The notes beneath the pieces are model-generated. The model worked only from the letters and a program-made list of their open reading frames with translations, made no database searches and was not told the DNA's origin. From contig NZ_JAJEJR010000001.1 in assembly GCF_021390595.1 (NCBI RefSeq), forward strand, positions 2,108,001 through 2,172,000: a stretch of 64,000 nucleotides of DNA, given 5' to 3'. A program made the position numbers and the translations under genes. The stretch's first letter is position 1; each line of letters starts with the position of its first letter. This DNA comes from Paraburkholderia sp. HP33-1 (GTDB lineage Bacteria > Pseudomonadota > Gammaproteobacteria > Burkholderiales > Burkholderiaceae). Shown piece after piece: positions 46,774-54,847 of this stretch.

Positions 46774-47097
46774 CTAGACGCGGAACGACTCGCCGCACCC
46801 GCATTCGTCTTTCACGTTCGGGTTGTTGAACTTGAAGCCTTCGTTCAGCCCTTCGCGCGCGAAGTCGAGCTCCGTGCCGTCGATATACGCGAGGCTCTTC
46901 GGGTCGACGACGACCTTCACGCCGCTCGTCTCGAACACCTGATCTTCAGGCGCGAGTTCGTCCACGTACTCGAGCTTGTAGGCGAGGCCCGAGCAACCGG
47001 TGGTGCGCACGCCGACGCGCAACCCGATGCCTTTACCGCGGCGGGTCAGATACTTCTGGACGTGCTGTGCTGCCTTTTCGGTCAACGTAATTGCCAT
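46774..47097 (-). CDS. iscA: Fe-S carrier protein IscA
   Basis: A-type carrier that passes clusters to apo-proteins. The 107-residue product from the ATG at 47095-47097 ([14 protein letters not shown]) has the three ligand cysteines Cys35, Cys99 and Cys101 (GCSG and CGCGESF). The frame is open 34 codons upstream, but that stretch is the intergenic region. It lies 76 bases after iscU. Confidence 0.97.
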   Translation of the reverse strand: MAITLTEKAAQHVQKYLTRRGKGIGLRVGVRTTGCSGLAYKLEYVDELAPEDQVFETSGVKVVVDPKSLAYIDGTELDFAREGLNEGFKFNNPNVKDECGCGESFRV

Positions 47098-47173
47098 AAC
47101 GTTTCTCAGTTGCCGGAGTGCGCGGCACGCGTGTTCGCGCCGCGCACCGGTTACTCCGTTCTTACCCGGTTGC

Positions 47174-47587
47174 TCAGGCGGCCTTGCCTTCTTCGGCAAC
47201 CGCTGCTTCGCCGTGGCGCTGCTTGTAGTCGGCGACCGCTGCCTTGATCGCGTCTTCCGCGAGGATCGAGCAGTGGATCTTCACCGGCGGCAGTGCCAGT
47301 TCTTCGGCGATCTGCGTGTTCTTGATCGACATCGCCTGGTCGAGCGTCTTGCCCTTCACCCATTCCGTGACGAGCGAGCTCGATGCAATGGCCGAGCCGC
47401 AGCCGTACGTCTTGAACTTCGCGTCTTCGATGATGCCGTCCGCGCCGACGCGGATCTGCAGCTTCATCACGTCGCCGCAAGCCGGCGCACCGACCATGCC
47501 GGTGCCGACCGCGTCGTCGTCCTTCGCGAAGGAACCGACGTTGCGCGGGTTTTCGTAGTGGTCGAGGACCTTGTCGCTATAAGCCAT
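47174..47587 (-). CDS. iscU: Fe-S cluster scaffold IscU
   Basis: Scaffold on which IscS builds [2Fe-2S] clusters. Ligands Cys37, Asp39, Cys63, His105 and Cys106 are all present, as is the HscA-binding motif LPPVK at residues 99-103. These match E. coli numbering. The 137-residue length includes a short Ala/Glu-rich tail. A 72-base gap separates it from iscS. Confidence 0.98.
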   Translation of the reverse strand: MAYSDKVLDHYENPRNVGSFAKDDDAVGTGMVGAPACGDVMKLQIRVGADGIIEDAKFKTYGCGSAIASSSLVTEWVKGKTLDQAMSIKNTQIAEELALPPVKIHCSILAEDAIKAAVADYKQRHGEAAVAEEGKAA

Positions 47588-47659
47588 GATTACACTCCTT
47601 GATTCGTTTCAACCTGCAATCCGATGAACGTTCGATGTCCGATTCGTCCAGCCGGCGCG

Positions 47660-48883
47660 TTAGTGCGCGGCCCACTGGATCGTCGACAGATCGATCCCGT
47701 CCTTGTGCATTTCCCACAGCGGCGACAGATCGCGCAGCTTGGAAATCTTCGTCTTCAGCAGGTTGATCACGTAATCGACTTCCTGCTCCGTCGTAAAGCG
47801 GCCCACCGTGAAGCGGATCGAGCTGTGCGCGAGTTCGTCGTTGCGGCCAAGCGCGCGCAACACATACGACGGTTCCAGCGACGCCGACGTGCACGCCGAG
47901 CCCGACGACACCGCCACGTCCTTGACCGCCATGATCAGCGATTCGCCTTCCACGAAATTGAAGCTGATGTTCAGGTTGTGCGGCACACGCTTTTCCATGT
48001 CGCCGTTCACATACACTTCTTCGATATCCGACAGGCCCTTCAGCAGCCGGTCGCGCAGCATGCGGATGCGCTCGTTTTCCGTCGCCATCTCTTCGCGCGC
48101 GATACGGAACGCTTCGCCCATGCCGACAATCTGGTGCGTGGCCAGCGTGCCCGAACGCATGCCGCGCTCGTGACCACCGCCGTGCATCTGCGCTTCGATA
48201 CGGATACGCGGCTTGCGGCGCACGTACAGCGCGCCGATGCCCTTCGGGCCATACGTCTTGTGCGCCGAGAACGACATCAGGTCGACCTTCAGCTTCTGCA
48301 GGTCGATCGTGATCTTGCCGGTGGCCTGCGCCGCATCGACGTGGAAGATGATGCCCTTCTCACGCGTGATCTCGCCGATCGCCTCGATGTCCTGGATCAC
48401 GCCGATCTCGTTGTTGACCGACATCACCGACACCAGAATCGTGTCAGGACGCAGCGCGGCCTTGAACTCGTCGATGTCGATCAGACCGTCGTCCCTGACA
48501 TCCAGATAGGTGACTTCGAAGCCTTCGCGCTCGAGCTCGCGGCAGGTGTCGAGCACCGCCTTGTGCTCGGTCTTCACCGTGATGATGTGCTTGCCCTTGC
48601 TCTTGTAGAAGTGCGCCGCCCCCTTCAGAGCGAGGTTGTCCGACTCCGTCGCACCCGAGGTCCAGATGATTTCGCGCGGATCGGCGTTCACGAGCGCGGC
48701 GACCTGCTCGCGCGCTTCTTCGACCGCGCGCTCGGCGCTCCAGCCATAAGCGTGGCTACGCGACGCGGGGTTGCCGAACTGCTCGCGCAGATACGGGATC
48801 ATCTTGTCCACCACACGCGGATCGATCGGCGTCGTGGCGCTGTAGTCCATGTAGATGGGCAGATGGAGAGAGTCGTTGTTCAT
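47660..48883 (-). CDS. iscS: Cysteine desulfurase IscS
   Basis: PLP enzyme that supplies sulphur for Fe-S clusters and tRNA thiolation. The ATG at 48881-48883 gives a 407-residue protein beginning [19 protein letters not shown] and has CCGGAG upstream. An ATG seven codons earlier is possible. The PLP lysine is Lys209 ([10 protein letters not shown]) and the persulfide-carrying Cys331 lies in [10 protein letters not shown]. It follows iscR by 82 bases. Confidence 0.98.
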   Translation of the reverse strand: MNNDSLHLPIYMDYSATTPIDPRVVDKMIPYLREQFGNPASRSHAYGWSAERAVEEAREQVAALVNADPREIIWTSGATESDNLALKGAAHFYKSKGKHIITVKTEHKAVLDTCRELEREGFEVTYLDVRDDGLIDIDEFKAALRPDTILVSVMSVNNEIGVIQDIEAIGEITREKGIIFHVDAAQATGKITIDLQKLKVDLMSFSAHKTYGPKGIGALYVRRKPRIRIEAQMHGGGHERGMRSGTLATHQIVGMGEAFRIAREEMATENERIRMLRDRLLKGLSDIEEVYVNGDMEKRVPHNLNISFNFVEGESLIMAVKDVAVSSGSACTSASLEPSYVLRALGRNDELAHSSIRFTVGRFTTEQEVDYVINLLKTKISKLRDLSPLWEMHKDGIDLSTIQWAAH

Positions 48884-48965
48884 CAATTGCTCCGGGGACG
48901 TCATGTGCTCTGGCTTCTGGCTTCGAATTGGGGCTGCGGCGGGGTGTTCTATTTCGTGCCGCGCT

Positions 48966-49496
48966 TTACGAACCGGCCATGTTGAATACTGAATTGGGAC
49001 CTTTCGGCGCCACGCGGACGGGTTCGACCGCCGGCGCATCGTTGCGCCTGTCGCGCAGAACCGCTGGCGCGCCTTCGCGCGAGCGCTGCTGGTCGACCAG
49101 ATCCTTGAGCGAAACCGAATCGAGGTACTCGACCATTTTCTGGTTCAGCGTCGACCACAGTTCGTGCGTCATGCAGTGGCCGTCGTGCTGCTTGGTGCCT
49201 TCGCACGTGCCCTTGCCGCCGCACTGGGTGGCGTCGAGCGGTTCGTCGACCGCGATGATGATGTCGGCCACCGTCACGTCTTCAGCGCGGCGCGCGAGAT
49301 TGTAGCCGCCGCCCGGTCCGCGCACGGACTCGACGATTTCATGACGGCGCAGCTTGCCGAACAGCTGCTCGAGGTAAGACAGGGAGATGTGTTGGCGCTG
49401 GCTGATACCCGCAAGCGTCACCGGGCCCTGCTCCTGGCGCAGCGCCAGGTCGATCATCGCCGTGACGGCGAAACGGCCTTTCGTGGTGAGTCTCAT
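48966..49496 (-). CDS. iscR: Rrf2-family Fe-S regulator IscR
   Basis: IscR senses the Fe-S supply with its own [2Fe-2S] cluster and represses the isc operon in the holo form. The 176-residue protein begins [19 protein letters not shown] (ATG at 49494-49496) and has the Rrf2 winged-helix recognition region [20 protein letters not shown]. The cluster ligands should be Cys92, Cys98, Cys108 and His111. The last spacing is Cys-x9-Cys rather than the Cys-x5-Cys of E. coli, owing to an extra stretch TKQHDGH. It is the first gene of the operon and is preceded by its own operators. Confidence 0.97.
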   Translation of the reverse strand: MRLTTKGRFAVTAMIDLALRQEQGPVTLAGISQRQHISLSYLEQLFGKLRRHEIVESVRGPGGGYNLARRAEDVTVADIIIAVDEPLDATQCGGKGTCEGTKQHDGHCMTHELWSTLNQKMVEYLDSVSLKDLVDQQRSREGAPAVLRDRRNDAPAVEPVRVAPKGPNSVFNMAGS

Positions 49497-49513
49497 ATGA
49501 TGTGGGAACCGCA

Positions 49514-49538
49514 ATTCTCGACAAGTTTTGTCAAGTAT
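49514..49538 (-). promoter_or_regulatory. IscR operator, proximal (type-1-like)
   Basis: The minus strand here reads ATACTTGACAAAACTTGTCG followed by AGAAT. It fits the 25-bp type-1 IscR consensus (ATASYYGACTRWWWYAGTCRRSTAT) at most positions, including GAC, the A-rich centre and GTC. It covers the -10 box and the expected start of the isc transcript. Confidence 0.7.
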
Positions 49539-49561
49539 AAATACATGAGCGATTTAGTCAA
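49534..49561 (-). promoter_or_regulatory. isc operon promoter
   Basis: On the minus strand TTGACT (49556-49561) and TATACT (49534-49539) are separated by 16 bases. This is a good sigma-70 promoter, about 40 bases before the iscR start, and it lies within the two IscR operators. Confidence 0.75.
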
Positions 49562-49565
49562 GTAT
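49541..49565 (-). promoter_or_regulatory. IscR operator, distal (type-1-like)
   Basis: The minus strand reads ATACTTGACTAAATCGCTCA followed by TGTAT. The left half (ATAC-TGACTAAAT) matches the type-1 IscR consensus almost perfectly; the right half-site is weaker. It overlaps the -35 hexamer. Confidence 0.75.
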
Positions 49566-49684
49566 GCACGGCGAAATTTGTGTCATCCGCTTAATTGAGC
49601 GCCATACCTCTGGGCGGTACGCCAGCGTGCACGGCGCAGGCGGGATTGAGCCGCGTTTGCTGCCCGCGTTCTTCGCCCGAATAC

Positions 49685-50182
49685 CTACTTGAGCAACTGC
49701 GGACGCAGCGCGGCGATCAGTCCGCGGCAGGCTGCTTCGCACTGATCAAGCACCAACTCGAAGCCATCCGCGCCGCCGAAATACGGATCGGCCACCTCCC
49801 GCGTGCCGCTCCAGCGGTCATCCGCGTCGGGCACGAATTCCATCAGCAGACGGATCTTGTCGCGCTGCGCGGGCGGGCACAGTTGATGCAGCGCGGCGAC
49901 GTTGCGGTCGTCCATCGCGATCAGCAGATCGAAGCGCTCGAAGTCCGCGACCGTGATCTGGCGGCCGCGCAGCGCGTCGAGCGCATAGCCGCGCTGGCGT
50001 GCCGCGTGCTGTGCGCGTTCGTCGGGCGCCGCGCCGATGTGCCAATCGCCGGTGCCGGCCGAATCGATCAGGATGCGGTCTGCAAGTTTCGCCTCGTCGA
50101 CCAGATGACGCATCACGCCCTCGGCCGTCGGTGAACGGCAGATATTCCCGAGGCAAACAAAACAGACGGACACAGTTTTCAT
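49685..50182 (-). CDS. Low-molecular-weight protein tyrosine phosphatase
   Basis: A 165-residue phosphatase with the C-x5-R active site CLGNICRS (Cys10, Arg16) and the general acid Asp132 in DPYFGG. The start at 50180-50182 (MKTVSVCFVC) fits the family; an ATG eleven codons upstream does not. It lies directly upstream of the isc promoter on the same strand, so read-through into iscR is possible. Such enzymes act on phosphotyrosine or, in some bacteria, on exopolysaccharide kinases. No exopolysaccharide genes are nearby. Confidence 0.93.
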   Translation of the reverse strand: MKTVSVCFVCLGNICRSPTAEGVMRHLVDEAKLADRILIDSAGTGDWHIGAAPDERAQHAARQRGYALDALRGRQITVADFERFDLLIAMDDRNVAALHQLCPPAQRDKIRLLMEFVPDADDRWSGTREVADPYFGGADGFELVLDQCEAACRGLIAALRPQLLK

Positions 50183-50248
50183 CAGGGATTCTTCGACGCT
50201 CCAGGCGCCGCGCATGGGGTCGGCAAACAGTCAGCGGACTGCGCCGCG

Positions 50249-50254
50249 ATTATA
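50249..50254 (-). promoter_or_regulatory. -10 box for the phosphatase gene
   Basis: A minus-strand TATAAT lies about 67 bases before the phosphatase ATG. No good -35 is seen. Confidence 0.4.
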
Positions 50255-50337
50255 CAAACCTCGACGGATTCGCGCCGGGCGTGGCACAGCCGCGCAAGAG
50301 CCGTCGGCCTCGGACCGCCCGCCCAAGCCGCTCCTGC

Positions 50338-50577
50338 TTACGATGCCTCGGCAAGCGGCGTTGCCGTGGCGGCGCGCATTGGTTTGGCCGGCGATGCCGA
50401 CGCGGCGTCGATCATCCCGTACGACACCGCGCGCGCGAGTTCGGCAGTCAGATGGTTCGCGTCGAGCGGCATCTGTGAGGCGCGCGACGCCGTTTGCCCG
50501 TTGATGTGCAGATAGGCGAGCGCCGCGAGCGGCACAACGATGGCCAGAGGCCAGTACACCGATATTGTCTTTTTCAT
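50338..50577 (-). CDS. Small hypothetical membrane-anchored protein
   Basis: A possible 79-residue protein starting MKKTISVYWPLAIVVPLAAL, a single membrane helix or signal anchor with a Lys-Lys start, followed by a 50-residue Ala-rich polar domain. I recognise no family. The ribosome site is weak (TTGGA at about ten bases). The gene is predicted only from its signal-like start and position in an otherwise empty stretch; it may be spurious. Confidence 0.4.
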   Translation of the reverse strand: MKKTISVYWPLAIVVPLAALAYLHINGQTASRASQMPLDANHLTAELARAVSYGMIDAASASPAKPMRAATATPLAEAS

Positions 50578-50854
50578 GATGTGTTTTCCAATTGAGGACG
50601 CGTGAGTTTGTGACCCACTATGCCCAGTCGAAATGCTATAGGAATTCACAATCGGGAAAAACCCAGTCTGGCGAGATAGTTCGTTGCTTCAAATGGAACA
50701 GTCAATTGACAGGTCTTTCGCGGAACGATTGACCCAGTGCTGGCACAAAAAAGAAAACCTTACAAACACATACAATGCTGCCGCGACGGACGGCAATAAT
50801 GATGGTCTTATTCTTACACCCATGTTTCCTTGCACTTGCAACAGGCCTCATAAA

Positions 50855-51349
50855 ATGAAAAGCATTGCACCTCTCGCTGGCCTTGTGGTCGCCGCCCTGC
50901 TCGGTGGCTGCGCGGTCTACCCGGACGGCACGCCGATGTACGGCAATGCCTACAGCGGTTACGCGTACGCGTCGGGCGCCGCGGTTGTGCCGCAAACCAA
51001 CGTGTACCTCGGCTACGGCGATTACGGGCCGGGACGCTACTACGGCCCGGGGCCAGGTTATCGCGGCTATCCGGATCGCGGGCACCCGGGCGACAACGAC
51101 GGGCATCGCGGCGATCACGGCGATCACGGCGATCACGGCAACGATCATGGCAACACTGGCGGCGCCGCTGGGCAACCGCGCGGCGGCCCGCCGCCGCAGG
51201 GCGCAGCGGGTGGTCCGCACGGACCTGGCGGAGTCAATGGCGGCCCGCCGCCAGCGCAGCCGCAAGCAGGCAACAGCGGAGGACGAGGCAATAATGCGTG
51301 GGTGAGAAATGCGCCCGCACGTCAGCCGGGACAGCCGACCGAGCATTAA
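50855..51349 (+). CDS. Putative lipoprotein with Gly/His/Asp-rich repeats
   Basis: A 164-residue protein whose signal MKSIAPLAGLVVAALLGGC gives a lipobox LGGC at Cys19. After a Tyr/Gly-rich stretch (YGNAYSGYAYASG) it has three GDH triplets and similar GND and GNT steps, then a Pro/Gly-rich tail. No family is recognised beyond YXWGXW-like glycine-rich lipoproteins. The frame is open upstream, but the ATG at 50855 begins a clear signal peptide. It is convergent with lutB and has AT-rich DNA ahead of it. Confidence 0.65.
   Translation: MKSIAPLAGLVVAALLGGCAVYPDGTPMYGNAYSGYAYASGAAVVPQTNVYLGYGDYGPGRYYGPGPGYRGYPDRGHPGDNDGHRGDHGDHGDHGNDHGNTGGAAGQPRGGPPPQGAAGGPHGPGGVNGGPPPAQPQAGNSGGRGNNAWVRNAPARQPGQPTEH
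51110..51136 (+). repeat. Tandem 9-bp repeat, three copies
   Basis: GGCGATCAC occurs three times in tandem, in frame, encoding Gly-Asp-His. Copy number changes would alter the protein without a frameshift. Confidence 0.8.
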
Positions 51350-51444
51350 GGACTGAGCGGCGGTGAACTATCACGCCCGCTACACTGCCAGCCTCGAAGG
51401 CTGCGCGAGCGCGCAGCCGTCAAACCCCACCAGACGCCACCCGC

Positions 51445-52860
51445 TCAGCCAATATGGCTGCGCTGCGCGGCATACAACTCCCGGAACGTACGCCCCACCG
51501 GCGCCGGCATGTCGCGCGTATCGGTCCAGCCCGCGCCGCCGAGCGGCAGTTTGGCAATCGAGCGATTGCGCCCGCCCATGCGCTCCAGTACCCGCACCGC
51601 GAGCCTGGTCACGAGCGCATACGCATCGGGATGCAGTGCGAGCCACCCCCACAGCGTCAACCCGGCGCGCTCTTTCCACGGCCGCAGATGCCGTTCCGTC
51701 TGCTTTTCACGCAGCTTGCGTAACAGATCGGACAGCGGAATGCCGACCGGACACACGCTATTGCATTCACCGCACAGCGTCGCGGCTTGCGGCAGATCGA
51801 GCGCCTTGTCGATACCGACATAGCTAGGCGTCAGCACCGACCCCATCGGCCCCGGATAGACCCAACCATACGCGTGCCCGCCGACCTTCTGATACACCGG
51901 GCAGTGGTTCATGCACGCGCCGCAGCGGATGCAGCGAAGCATCTCCTGAAAGTCGCCGCCGATCAGCCCCGTGCGCCCACCATCGACGAGCACAACGTAC
52001 ATATGCTTGGGCCCATCCTGATCGCCCGCGCCGCGCGGCCCTGTCAGCATCGAAAAATAGTTCGAGGTTGCCTGCCCGGTCGCCGAGCGCGGCAGCAAAC
52101 GCATCGCGGTCGCGAGATCCTCGAGCGTCGGCAGCACCTTTTCGAGGCCGGTGACAGCGACATGCACACGCGGCATCACCGTACACATGCCTTCGTTGCC
52201 CTCGTTGGTCACGAGCGCGACCGAGCCCGTTTCCGCGACGATGAAATTGCCGCCCGTCACGCCCATGTCCGCGCTCAGAAAATGCGGCCGCAACATCTCG
52301 CGCGCCTCGCGCGTCATGTCGGGAATCTCGGTGAGCCTCGGTCGGCCGTGCGTCTTCGCGAACAGATCAGCGATCTCGTCCTTATCCTTGTGAACGACCG
52401 GCGCGATGATGTGACTGGGCGGCTCGTTGTCATTGATCTGCAGGATGTATTCGCCGAGATCGGTTTCGATCGACTGCACACCCATCTGCCCGAGTACTTC
52501 GTTCAAGCGCATTTCCTCGGTGACCATCGACTTGGTCTTGATCACCTTCTTCACGTCGTGCCGGCGCGCGATATCACCGACGAGCCGCGCAGCCTCCTGG
52601 GTGGTCTCGGCGTACAGCACCGTCACGCCGCGCCGGGTCGCCTCACGCTCGAAGATGTCGAGCCACACGTCGAGATTCTCGAGCGCGCGATTACGGCGCT
52701 CCTTGAGCGCCGCGCGCGTCGCGGGGAAGTCGATCGCGGTCATCGCGCTCGCGCGCGCCGACACGAACTTCGTGGACAGCTTGGTCAGGTTCTGCTGCAG
52801 GCGCTGGTCGGCGAGTTTCTGACCGGCGCGAGCCTTGAACTGCATCGATTGAACTTGCAT
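51445..52860 (-). CDS. lutB: Lactate utilisation iron-sulphur protein LutB
   Basis: LutB is part of the LutABC L-lactate oxidation system. The 471-residue protein has an N-terminal LUD domain (VTGGNFIVAETGSVALVTNEG) and two [4Fe-4S] motifs: Cys310-Cys313-Cys316-Cys320 (CIRCGACMNHC) and Cys363-Cys366-Cys370 (CGECNSVC). A C-terminal helical tail follows. It lies 109 bases after lutA. No lutC follows: 95 bases downstream a convergent gene ends. Confidence 0.93.
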   Translation of the reverse strand: MQVQSMQFKARAGQKLADQRLQQNLTKLSTKFVSARASAMTAIDFPATRAALKERRNRALENLDVWLDIFEREATRRGVTVLYAETTQEAARLVGDIARRHDVKKVIKTKSMVTEEMRLNEVLGQMGVQSIETDLGEYILQINDNEPPSHIIAPVVHKDKDEIADLFAKTHGRPRLTEIPDMTREAREMLRPHFLSADMGVTGGNFIVAETGSVALVTNEGNEGMCTVMPRVHVAVTGLEKVLPTLEDLATAMRLLPRSATGQATSNYFSMLTGPRGAGDQDGPKHMYVVLVDGGRTGLIGGDFQEMLRCIRCGACMNHCPVYQKVGGHAYGWVYPGPMGSVLTPSYVGIDKALDLPQAATLCGECNSVCPVGIPLSDLLRKLREKQTERHLRPWKERAGLTLWGWLALHPDAYALVTRLAVRVLERMGGRNRSIAKLPLGGAGWTDTRDMPAPVGRTFRELYAAQRSHIG

Positions 52861-52969
52861 GGCGGCCCTGGTGAGATCGGATTGACACGCGGCACATTAG
52901 CGCGCGACGCAATGCATGAGTGACAAAAGGAACGCGACGCGAACCGCGCCTCGTGTGCCCTACGCGGGA

Positions 52970-53692
52970 TTACACGTCGCCGGCCAGCACCTGCGCGATA
53001 TGCAGCACGCGCGTCGTCGAGTCGCCTTTGCGGCGCAGCCGCCCTTCGATATTCAACATGCAGCCGAGGTCGCCGAGCACCACCGTGCCGGCGCCGCTCG
53101 CGGCGATGTTCGCGCACTTTTCGTCGACGATGGCGGTCGAGATATCGCCGTATTTGACCGCGAACGTGCCGCCGAAGCCGCAGCAATGCTCGCAGCCCTT
53201 CATCTCGGTCACCGCGACCCCGACCTGCGCAAGCAGCTCGCGCGGCTGCGCCTTGACGCCCAGCTCGCGCAGCCCCGAGCACGAGTCGTGATAGGTCACC
53301 TGTCCAGCGAACTCGCCCGGCTGCAAGTGCACCTTCGCGACATTGACGAGGAAATCGGTCAGCTCGAATACCTTGGCGCGCAGGCGGCCGAAGCGGTTCA
53401 TGAGTTCGGGATCGTCGCCGAACAGATCGCCGTAGTGCGCGCGGATCATGCCGCCGCACGAGCCCGACGGCACCACCACATAGTCGAACTGTTCGAACTC
53501 ACGCAGCGTTTTCTCGGCGAGGTCGCGCGCGAGGCGGCGGTCTCCGGAGTTATACGCGGGTTGACCGCAACAGGTCTGCGCGGGCGGCACCACGACCTCG
53601 AATCCGGCGCCCTCGATCAGCTTGATGACCGAAAAACCGATCTCGGGACGCATCAGGTCGATCAGGCACGTGACGAACAATCCGACTCGCAT
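52970..53692 (-). CDS. lutA: (Fe-S)-binding protein LutA (CCG domain)
   Basis: LutA is the cysteine-rich subunit of the LutABC lactate-oxidising complex, similar to GlcF and heterodisulfide reductase B. The 240-residue protein has two CCG domains: CCGQPAYNSGD with VPSGSCGGM, and HDSCSGLRELG with CEHCCGFGGTF. The ATG at 53690-53692 (MRVGLFVTCLIDLMRP) is preceded by AAGGAGGG. The frame upstream is open only by chance over the divergent regulator. Confidence 0.94.
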   Translation of the reverse strand: MRVGLFVTCLIDLMRPEIGFSVIKLIEGAGFEVVVPPAQTCCGQPAYNSGDRRLARDLAEKTLREFEQFDYVVVPSGSCGGMIRAHYGDLFGDDPELMNRFGRLRAKVFELTDFLVNVAKVHLQPGEFAGQVTYHDSCSGLRELGVKAQPRELLAQVGVAVTEMKGCEHCCGFGGTFAVKYGDISTAIVDEKCANIAASGAGTVVLGDLGCMLNIEGRLRRKGDSTTRVLHIAQVLAGDV

Positions 53693-53807
53693 GAGCCCTC
53701 CTTTCGGGGAAACGTCCCTGATTATCCGCTGTTTGCCAGTGCAATACCAACGGCCGGAAGGCATAGGACGCACGCCGGAGCGGATTGGAGGCGCCCTTCG
53801 AAGCGCG

Positions 53808-53836
53808 TTCGCTTTTTTCACCATACGAGATACAAT
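53808..53836 (+). promoter_or_regulatory. Promoter of the IclR-type regulator gene
   Basis: TTCGCT and TACAAT are separated by 17 bases, about 37 bases before the ATG at 53873, within the 180-base divergent region with lutA. Confidence 0.5.
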
Positions 53837-53872
53837 CAGTCTTCGCTGTTTGACGCATCTACCGATTCTCAT

Positions 53873-54703
53873 ATGAGCGATACGAACCCGGATCCCAAAA
53901 CTTCGATCCAGGTGATCGAGCGCATGATGCGCCTGCTCGACGCACTGGCGGCGCATAGCGACCCGGTCAGCCTGAAAGAACTGGCCCTGCGCACGGAACT
54001 GCACCCGTCCACCGCGCACCGCATCCTGAACGACATGGTGATGTGTCGGCTGGTCGATCGTTCGGATCCCGGCACCTACCGTCTCGGCATGCGCCTGCTC
54101 GAACTCGGCAATCTCGTGAAAGCGCGCCTGTCGGTGCGCGACGCAGCGCTCACGCCGATGCGCGAGTTGCATCGTCAGACCGGGCAGACCGTGAACCTGT
54201 CGGTGCGTCAGGGCGATGAAATCGTCTATATCGAACGCGCGTATTCGGAGCGCTCGGGCATGCAGGTAGTGCGGGCGATCGGCGGCCGCGCGCCGCTGCA
54301 TCTCACCTCGGTCGGCAAGCTGTTTCTCGCCGCCGACGAAGCCACCCGCGTGCGGGCCTACGCGACGCGCACCGGTCTGTCGGGCCACACACAGAACAGC
54401 ATCACGGATCTCGCGAAACTCGAGCGCGAGTTGTCACATGTGCGCCAGCAAGCGTGCGCGCGTGACAACGAGGAACTGGAGTTGGGCGTGCGCTGCATCG
54501 CCGCCGGCATCTACGACGATACTGGCAAGCTGGTCGCGGGCCTGTCGCTGTCGGCGCCGGCCGATCGTTTGCAGGATTCGTGGCTTGGACAGTTGAGCCA
54601 GACCGCATTGATGATTTCTGAGTCGCTCGGCTACCGGCCGCAAACGCAGCAGGATCATTCGCACGGATCACACGGCTCGCACAGTTCGCACGGCCAGCAT
54701 TAA
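53873..54703 (+). CDS. IclR-family transcriptional regulator
   Basis: A 276-residue regulator. The N-terminal winged helix-turn-helix contains VSLKELALRTELHPSTAHRIL (split: VSLKELALRTEL, then HPSTAHRIL), and the effector domain has GQTVNLSVRQGDEIVYIERA, APLHLTSVGKLFLA and ELGVRCIAAGIYDDTG. The last 16 residues contain six His in a Gly/Ser background, which is not a normal part of IclR. Divergence from lutAB suggests that it controls them, but this is inference. The ATG at 53873 is close to a TACAAT box. Confidence 0.9.
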   Translation: MSDTNPDPKTSIQVIERMMRLLDALAAHSDPVSLKELALRTELHPSTAHRILNDMVMCRLVDRSDPGTYRLGMRLLELGNLVKARLSVRDAALTPMRELHRQTGQTVNLSVRQGDEIVYIERAYSERSGMQVVRAIGGRAPLHLTSVGKLFLAADEATRVRAYATRTGLSGHTQNSITDLAKLERELSHVRQQACARDNEELELGVRCIAAGIYDDTGKLVAGLSLSAPADRLQDSWLGQLSQTALMISESLGYRPQTQQDHSHGSHGSHSSHGQH

Positions 54704-54763
54704 CAGGCGGCACAGCGGCCGCGTGGCCGCCATTGCGTCGTTCGCGGCGTCGCCGGCGCCATG

Positions 54764-54795
54764 AAAAAAGCCTCGCATCCGCGAGGCTTTTTCTT
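54764..54795 (+). terminator. Terminator between the iclR-type and PBP7-type genes
   Basis: GCCTCGC and GCGAGGC pair around ATCC, flanked by AAAAAA and TTTTT. It lies between convergent genes and is likely bidirectional. Confidence 0.9.
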
Positions 54796-54847
54796 TGCAT
54801 GATGACCGCAGCCGGTCTGAACACGACCGGCTGCAACCGTTCAGGCT

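Noticed and set aside
50684..50854. 57-codon N-terminal extension of the repeat lipoprotein
   Set aside because: It would bury the signal peptide and lipobox inside the protein; the ATG at 50855 gives a normal lipoprotein signal.
52916..53872. N-terminal extension of the IclR-type gene over lutA
   Set aside because: It is antisense to lutA; the regulator has a promoter and start at 53873.
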